Source of the DNA: Afipia sp.
Lineage (GTDB): Bacteria; Pseudomonadota; Alphaproteobacteria; Rhizobiales; Xanthobacteraceae
Reading direction: 5' to 3'
Assembly: GCA_020056155.1 (NCBI GenBank)
Contig: JAGVII010000648.1
Coordinates: 1-9,001, forward strand
DNA: 9,001 bases
The position numbers were made by a program, and so were the translations under genes. The notes under the pieces are model-generated. The model worked only from the letters and a program-made list of their open reading frames with translations, searched no databases and was not told where the DNA came from. Below are positions 4,870-9,001 of this stretch, one piece after another (the first letter of the stretch is position 1; every line of letters begins with the position of its first letter).

Positions 4870-7008
4870 GTCGTCTCCAAAGAATCGGTGCAGTGAGGCG
4901 AGAGTTTCGGCAGCTTCACGCGTTTTTGTGTCGGGTGCCGTTTCCAAGAGGTTCATCATGCCTGAGAACTCTTCGTCCTGACAGGTGACCGCAGACTTCA
5001 AAATATCGCGCACATCACAGCTCTCTCCTGCCGGCGACGGAGGCGCGATGCCGAGTGAGAGTGGCTTCGCATCCGGCTTCGTTGGTGTGCGTCGCGCGAC
5101 CAGCGTCAAGGGCGCCTCAGGAGTCGAGGGTTGTTCGCGTTGCTTCGCCTTATCGGATTTTGATTTCGATGGCCGTCGTGGGGTTTTTCGCGCGGCTGGC
5201 GATGCCGCATTTATCGCCGATATGGTGGCGACTTGCGCTGGTTCCGCTGGCGGTGGCTCGGGCGCCGGATTGATGGCGCCGCCCAACGGCTCGTCCTGCC
5301 AATCTCGCAGCCTAGGCAGAACGGGAGGCGAGCCCTTGGCCTTCTCATAGAATGCGCGGTATGGCTTATCGAGATAGTGCCGGATTTTCGTGAGCTCGAA
5401 CGACCGCGAGTTCTTCACCATCAGGATCGACAGCCGCGCAGACATTTCCCTGAGCTCAAGCGGATTGCGCAGCGGCCGGGGCGTATAGTGAGGCGCCCAG
5501 ACGCGCGGTGCGAAGATTCCCTGCCCCGGCCGCTGGATCGGGGTTTTGTAAACCTGCGTCGTCTCGCCCAACATCTCTGAGACAAATTCCGAAGTTTCGA
5601 GATCGTTGATTTGGATGAACAACTTGATCTGCGACCCCGACACCGTGGTAATCCGCGTGTTGCGGCCGTAGAGCTCGTCGAGCTGCGCGATGTCCTGCAT
5701 GACGATCGCCATGCGGAAGCCGTAGCCGGCGCTGATGGTGATTTTTGAGATCAGCGAGTCCATCCGTCCAACGTGGTAGAATTCGTCGAGCATCAACAGC
5801 ACTTGGTGCGGCTCATCCTTGCCTGGAATCTTCACCATCATCAGATCGTGAATCTGCTGAAACAGAATCCGGATCAGCGGCCGGAAAATCGACAGTTCCG
5901 CGATCGTGCAGCCGATGAAGATCGTCATCGGTTTGCGGCGCAACTCGCGAATGTCGAAGTCGGATGTCTTGGTCGCGGCCGAGATCAACCCGTTGTTCCA
6001 TAGTGACATCGACATGTTGACGTTGAACACCGCGGAATTGCGAGTCTCCGGTTCCAAGGCGATATACTGGTTGAAGCTGTCCACGACCCACGTTGGCAGA
6101 TGCTGACGCTCGGTCTTCACGATGGCGCGCAGAACCGAAGAGATATCCTTTCCTGTCGTGGTCATTCGCGCGACCGTGCGCATATGCTGCGCCCCGGCGA
6201 TCAAGGGCGACGACAGCACGTACCCGATCAGCGCCGAGAGCAACAGACGACCGGCGCCCGCCCACGTATCGTCCGCCTTCTCCGGGATCACGAAAGAGGC
6301 CACCACCAGACAGTCCGTCGCCATGCGCTCGTCGCGACGCACGAAGTCGAGCGGATTGTAGCGATGTGTGTCGTTTGAACCGGGCGAGAACATGAAGACC
6401 TTATTGCCCTTAGCAGCGCGATGGTTCGCAAGCGCCTCGAAGTTCTCGCGCTTGGGATCGAAGAACACCGCCGAGCCCTGCCAAAGATAGCCGTTCGGGA
6501 GGACAAAGCCGGTGCCTTTGCCCGACCGTGAGGGGCCGACGACGAGAATATGTGCGGGCTCATCCGACCGGATGGTGGCACCACCCAATTTTCCCAAGAC
6601 GATGCCCTGCTTCGTGGTGAGACCTTGCTTGGCTGCCTCCATCAGGGTGCCGAAACGCGCTTCGCCGTAGGGCATTTGGCGGCGGTTGATGACCGCAAAC
6701 AGCACGCCCGCGAGGCCGATCGCGCCAACCGTGGCCGCCGCATAGCCGGCGCGGATCAGCGCCTCGAGGCGCGTGTCCGGGAACAGGAGTCGGTCGTAGA
6801 AATGACGCCAGGCAATCAGAAAGAAGTCGGCGGAGCGATCGGCGTTCTGCATCCGGAACAGAGCCCAGCGGGTGGTGCCCTCGCTCGGGAAGCGGCCCGG
6901 CGCCCAGCGCAGGGCGACAGCAATCTCATAGGCCATGCTCCACAGCAGCCAGAAGGCTAGCAGCAGCAGGATCGGGACGCCGATCCTATAGGCGACGACG
7001 CGCGCCAT
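4858..7008 (-). CDS. virD4: VirD4/TraG-type conjugative coupling protein
   Basis: A 716-residue type IV coupling protein: the membrane-anchored ATPase that brings the relaxase-DNA complex, or effector proteins, to the secretion channel. Two N-terminal membrane segments are visible (about residues 8-32 and 85-107). They are followed by the soluble ATPase with Walker A GPSRSGKGTG (158-167) and Walker B LLMLDEF (404-410), preceded by the TraG-typical FFDPKRENFE. A family-like AIVMQDIAQLDELYG follows near 434-448. Residues from about 575 to 716 form a Pro-, Ala- and Lys-rich tail with basic clusters that looks disordered and may select substrates. ATG 7008 has the site AAAGG five bases upstream on the coding strand and overlaps the virB11 end by 23 bases, so the genes are coupled. 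The stop is TAG at 4858-4860. All key motifs are intact and the length is usual for the family. Confidence 0.95.
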   Translation of the reverse strand: MARVVAYRIGVPILLLLAFWLLWSMAYEIAVALRWAPGRFPSEGTTRWALFRMQNADRSADFFLIAWRHFYDRLLFPDTRLEALIRAGYAAATVGAIGLAGVLFAVINRRQMPYGEARFGTLMEAAKQGLTTKQGIVLGKLGGATIRSDEPAHILVVGPSRSGKGTGFVLPNGYLWQGSAVFFDPKRENFEALANHRAAKGNKVFMFSPGSNDTHRYNPLDFVRRDERMATDCLVVASFVIPEKADDTWAGAGRLLLSALIGYVLSSPLIAGAQHMRTVARMTTTGKDISSVLRAIVKTERQHLPTWVVDSFNQYIALEPETRNSAVFNVNMSMSLWNNGLISAATKTSDFDIRELRRKPMTIFIGCTIAELSIFRPLIRILFQQIHDLMMVKIPGKDEPHQVLLMLDEFYHVGRMDSLISKITISAGYGFRMAIVMQDIAQLDELYGRNTRITTVSGSQIKLFIQINDLETSEFVSEMLGETTQVYKTPIQRPGQGIFAPRVWAPHYTPRPLRNPLELREMSARLSILMVKNSRSFELTKIRHYLDKPYRAFYEKAKGSPPVLPRLRDWQDEPLGGAINPAPEPPPAEPAQVATISAINAASPAARKTPRRPSKSKSDKAKQREQPSTPEAPLTLVARRTPTKPDAKPLSLGIAPPSPAGESCDVRDILKSAVTCQDEEFSGMMNLLETAPDTKTREAAETLASLHRFFGDDKKH

Positions 7009-8044
7009 GACGGCCTTTCCCAGCGGTCCGCTGTTCCCGCCATTCTGCCATGCGGGAGAAATGCACGGCCGAGGTGCCGCGCCATCCGCCGACCTTGGTC
7101 TGCTGGATCACGATCGGCAGGACCGACCTGATATAGCCGACGATCTCGTCGCGACGCAGGCCAAGCCCCGCCTGCATCACCATCAGGGCGAGTTGTTCGA
7201 AGGCGCCGGCGGGGCTGTCGGCGTGCACCGTCGTGATGCTGCCCGGGTGACCGGTATTGATGGCGCGCAAAAAGGAGTAGGCCTCGGCGCCGCGGATCTC
7301 GCCGAGGAAGATGCGGTCGGGCCGCAACCGCATGGAGGCCTGCAGCAGCGTCTCGACGGTGACGCGGGCCTCCCCCTGGTCGCCCTTGGAGGCGACGAGC
7401 GGCAGGTAGTTCTTCTGGATCGGGTTTACCTCGCGCGTGTCCTCGATCGTGATGATGCGCTCCTCGACCGGCACCTCCTTGAGGATGGCATTGAGGAAGG
7501 TCGTCTTGCCGGAGCTCGTCCCGCCCGACAGGAGAATCGAATAGCGGCTGACCACGGCGAGCCGGATGAACTCCTCGATACGGCCGGCGTCGAGGTGCTG
7601 GCACAGGCAGCGGTCGGTCTCCGACAGCGCGCCCTCCCCCGCCGTCGTCACCTTGTCGAACGAACCCAGCTTTCGGTAATCGTCGAGACGCATTTCCTTA
7701 ATGACCTGCTTGCGGATCGCGAACGCCCCGCCTGCCGTCGTCGCCGGCGGCATCACGCCCTGAAAGCGCTCCCCTGTGGGCAGCGCCGCCGAGAGTAGCG
7801 GGTGCTCCTCGTTGACGCTCTGGCCCGAATGCCCAGCAACCCGCTCGGCAAGGTGTCGGAGAGCATGCTCCGTGAGGCCCGGCACCTCGTGGCGCTCCAT
7901 TGCGGCTTGCCCGAAGCGCTCGACCCACACCTCGCCGGGACCATTGGCGCAGATCTCCACGACCTGGTCGTCGTCGAGCCAGGTGCGGATCGGATCGAGT
8001 GCGCGGTCAATGAAGACCGTCAGGCTTCGCGCCAGCACGTTCAC
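6986..8044 (-). CDS. virB11: VirB11-type secretion ATPase
   Basis: A 352-residue hexameric cytoplasmic ATPase of the type IV secretion system, which powers substrate transfer and pilus assembly together with VirB4 and VirD4. The N-terminal domain (1 to about 135) is followed by the ATPase domain. That domain carries Walker A GGTSSGKT (174-181), an Asp box TIEDTREV (199-206), Walker B DRIFLGEIRG (243-252) and the His box GHPGSITTVHA (265-275). The start is GTG at 8044, with AAGGGAG seven bases upstream on the coding strand; this start lies inside virB10, overlapping its last 38 bases, and the end overlaps virD4 by 23 bases. Such tight packing indicates one transcript and translational coupling. 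The sequence groups with the VirB11/TrbB side of the family rather than type II GspE. A long frame on the opposite strand (7007-7798) is a codon-bias shadow. Confidence 0.95.
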   Translation of the reverse strand: MNVLARSLTVFIDRALDPIRTWLDDDQVVEICANGPGEVWVERFGQAAMERHEVPGLTEHALRHLAERVAGHSGQSVNEEHPLLSAALPTGERFQGVMPPATTAGGAFAIRKQVIKEMRLDDYRKLGSFDKVTTAGEGALSETDRCLCQHLDAGRIEEFIRLAVVSRYSILLSGGTSSGKTTFLNAILKEVPVEERIITIEDTREVNPIQKNYLPLVASKGDQGEARVTVETLLQASMRLRPDRIFLGEIRGAEAYSFLRAINTGHPGSITTVHADSPAGAFEQLALMVMQAGLGLRRDEIVGYIRSVLPIVIQQTKVGGWRGTSAVHFSRMAEWREQRTAGKGRHGARRRL

Positions 8045-9001
8045 GCTTCAGCTCCCTTAAGGCTTGCTTGACCGGGTCCGGATAGAGCGCCGAGAAATCA
8101 AGATCGCGCCGGACGAAGACGATGATCCGCGTCCCCTGGTCGAGGTAGATCGTGGGCGGGATGTTGATCGAATTGCGCAGCGCCTGCTGCGCGATGTTGG
8201 TCAGCGTCTGCGACACGTTCTGCGCCGCGATCTGGCGCGCCTGCAGGCTCAACTGGTTTTGGTTCACGCCGGTCTGTGTCTGCGTGACGATCCCTGTCAC
8301 CGGGTCCGTGGTGGTGATGACGGTGCCGTTGCCATAGCCGTTGGTGTTCTGACCATAGGCGCTGAGGAACTGCGCCGCGCCGCCGACGAGCGAGAGCATG
8401 ACCGCGGAGCCGAACCGCTCGAGATAATGATTGTCGACAAAGCCGGCATTGCCTGCGCGGCCCAAATCATCCGTACCGTTCGATCCGAGCTGCACCGACA
8501 CGCCGTCCGAGCGCAGCATCCGCGTCCAGACCACGAACACGCGGGTCTGCCCTTGGGCGATGCCTGACCTGTATTCCCCGACAAGGCGGCTCCCCGCCGG
8601 GATCAGCACCCGCCGACCGTCGAACGACCAGACGTTCTCGGCGACGACCGCGCGCACCATGCCGGGCAGATCGCTCTGCAGCGCCGTCTCCAACACGCCA
8701 CGGATCATCGTCCCCTGCGCCACCAGCGCGTCGATCCGATTGTTCTTGGTGGCGCGGGAAACCTCGACCCCGGCCGCGGAAACGGACGAAAGGAAGCGGC
8801 GATTAGGGTCATCTTCCGGCCCGCCGGCCGCCCGGGAGCCATCCTCCGCGTTGGATTGGTTCGTCGCGACCGCCGCGTTGTCGGCAATCACTTGGGGAGC
8901 CCGCAGGCGCTCCCATTTCCGACGCTCCTCCTCCTGTCGCTGCCGCTCGAGCTCCGCCAGGCGGCGGGCTTCGTCGTCATTCGGCGGCGCGCCCGCCAGA
9001 G
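8007..9001 (-). CDS. virB10: VirB10/TrbI channel protein, N-terminus missing
   Basis: The C-terminal 330 residues of VirB10, the protein that spans inner and outer membranes and forms part of the outer-membrane core complex of the type IV secretion channel. The frame is open to the right edge, so the N-terminal cytoplasmic part and its membrane anchor lie outside. A GTG at 8891 is inside the gene and is not the start, because coding sequence continues upstream as an Arg/Glu-rich coiled-coil-like stretch (ELERQRQEEERRKWERLR). The periplasmic beta-barrel domain shows family features: GTMIRGVLETAL, LIPAGSRLVGEY, GFVDNHYLERFG in the antenna/outer-membrane region, and near the end IPPTIYLDQGTRIIVFV. 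Between antenna and C-terminus lies a Gly/Asn/Thr- and Gln-rich stretch of low complexity. The last 38 bases overlap virB11. Confidence 0.94.
   Translation of the reverse strand, partial: LAGAPPNDDEARRLAELERQRQEEERRKWERLRAPQVIADNAAVATNQSNAEDGSRAAGGPEDDPNRRFLSSVSAAGVEVSRATKNNRIDALVAQGTMIRGVLETALQSDLPGMVRAVVAENVWSFDGRRVLIPAGSRLVGEYRSGIAQGQTRVFVVWTRMLRSDGVSVQLGSNGTDDLGRAGNAGFVDNHYLERFGSAVMLSLVGGAAQFLSAYGQNTNGYGNGTVITTTDPVTGIVTQTQTGVNQNQLSLQARQIAAQNVSQTLTNIAQQALRNSINIPPTIYLDQGTRIIVFVRRDLDFSALYPDPVKQALRELKRERAGAKPDGLH

Noticed and set aside
7007..7798. 263-codon + strand frame opposite virB11
   Set aside because: It is a shadow of GC-rich virB11, which carries all ATPase motifs. The antisense product is low-complexity Arg/Asp/Gly/Leu sequence with no domain signal.

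Overview
The window looks like accessory DNA of an alphaproteobacterium, most likely in the Rhizobiales (Bradyrhizobium/Afipia/Rhodopseudomonas-like). This rests on high GC, the style of the copper genes and VirB/VirD4 proteins, and GTG starts next to good Shine-Dalgarno sites. No rRNA, tRNA or CRISPR is visible, and the genus is an inference.

Region 1 (1-2484, + strand) is a copper-handling operon: the 3' part of a two-domain multicopper oxidase, then copC (periplasmic Cu(II) chaperone) and copD (eight-helix inner-membrane protein), which overlap by one base. It ends in a broken DUF411/CopG-type gene. That gene has a one-base loss in an A-run inside its signal peptide, and its middle and end appear to be missing.

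Region 2 (2478-2721) is a short non-coding junction. Exactly where the DUF411 gene stops there is a 10-bp inverted repeat overlapping a dif-like (XerC/XerD-style) site, CATAA-N6-TTATG. An AT-rich stretch follows, with two perfect palindromes sharing a GATATC core and a tandem AATCAGAA repeat before the next gene.

Region 3 (2722-4668, + strand) is a compact three-gene operon: a 62-aa ribbon-helix-helix DNA-binding protein, darT (DNA ADP-ribosyltransferase toxin) and darG (macrodomain antitoxin). The first two overlap by ATGA and darG starts 10 bases after darT. DarT would attach ADP-ribose to DNA bases. DarG would remove it through its macrodomain and restrain DarT through its C-terminal domain. 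The small first gene is probably the operon's repressor or an extra antitoxin. A hairpin followed by six T's ends the operon.

Region 4 (4858-9001, - strand, convergent with region 3) is the end of a type IV secretion/conjugation operon: virB10 (runs off the right edge), virB11 and virD4, each overlapping the next.

Together the window reads as part of an integrative conjugative element or plasmid carrying a metal-resistance module and a DarTG addiction/phage-defence module. The dif-like sequence at the broken gene suggests the DarTG side was joined to the copper operon by site-specific recombination.
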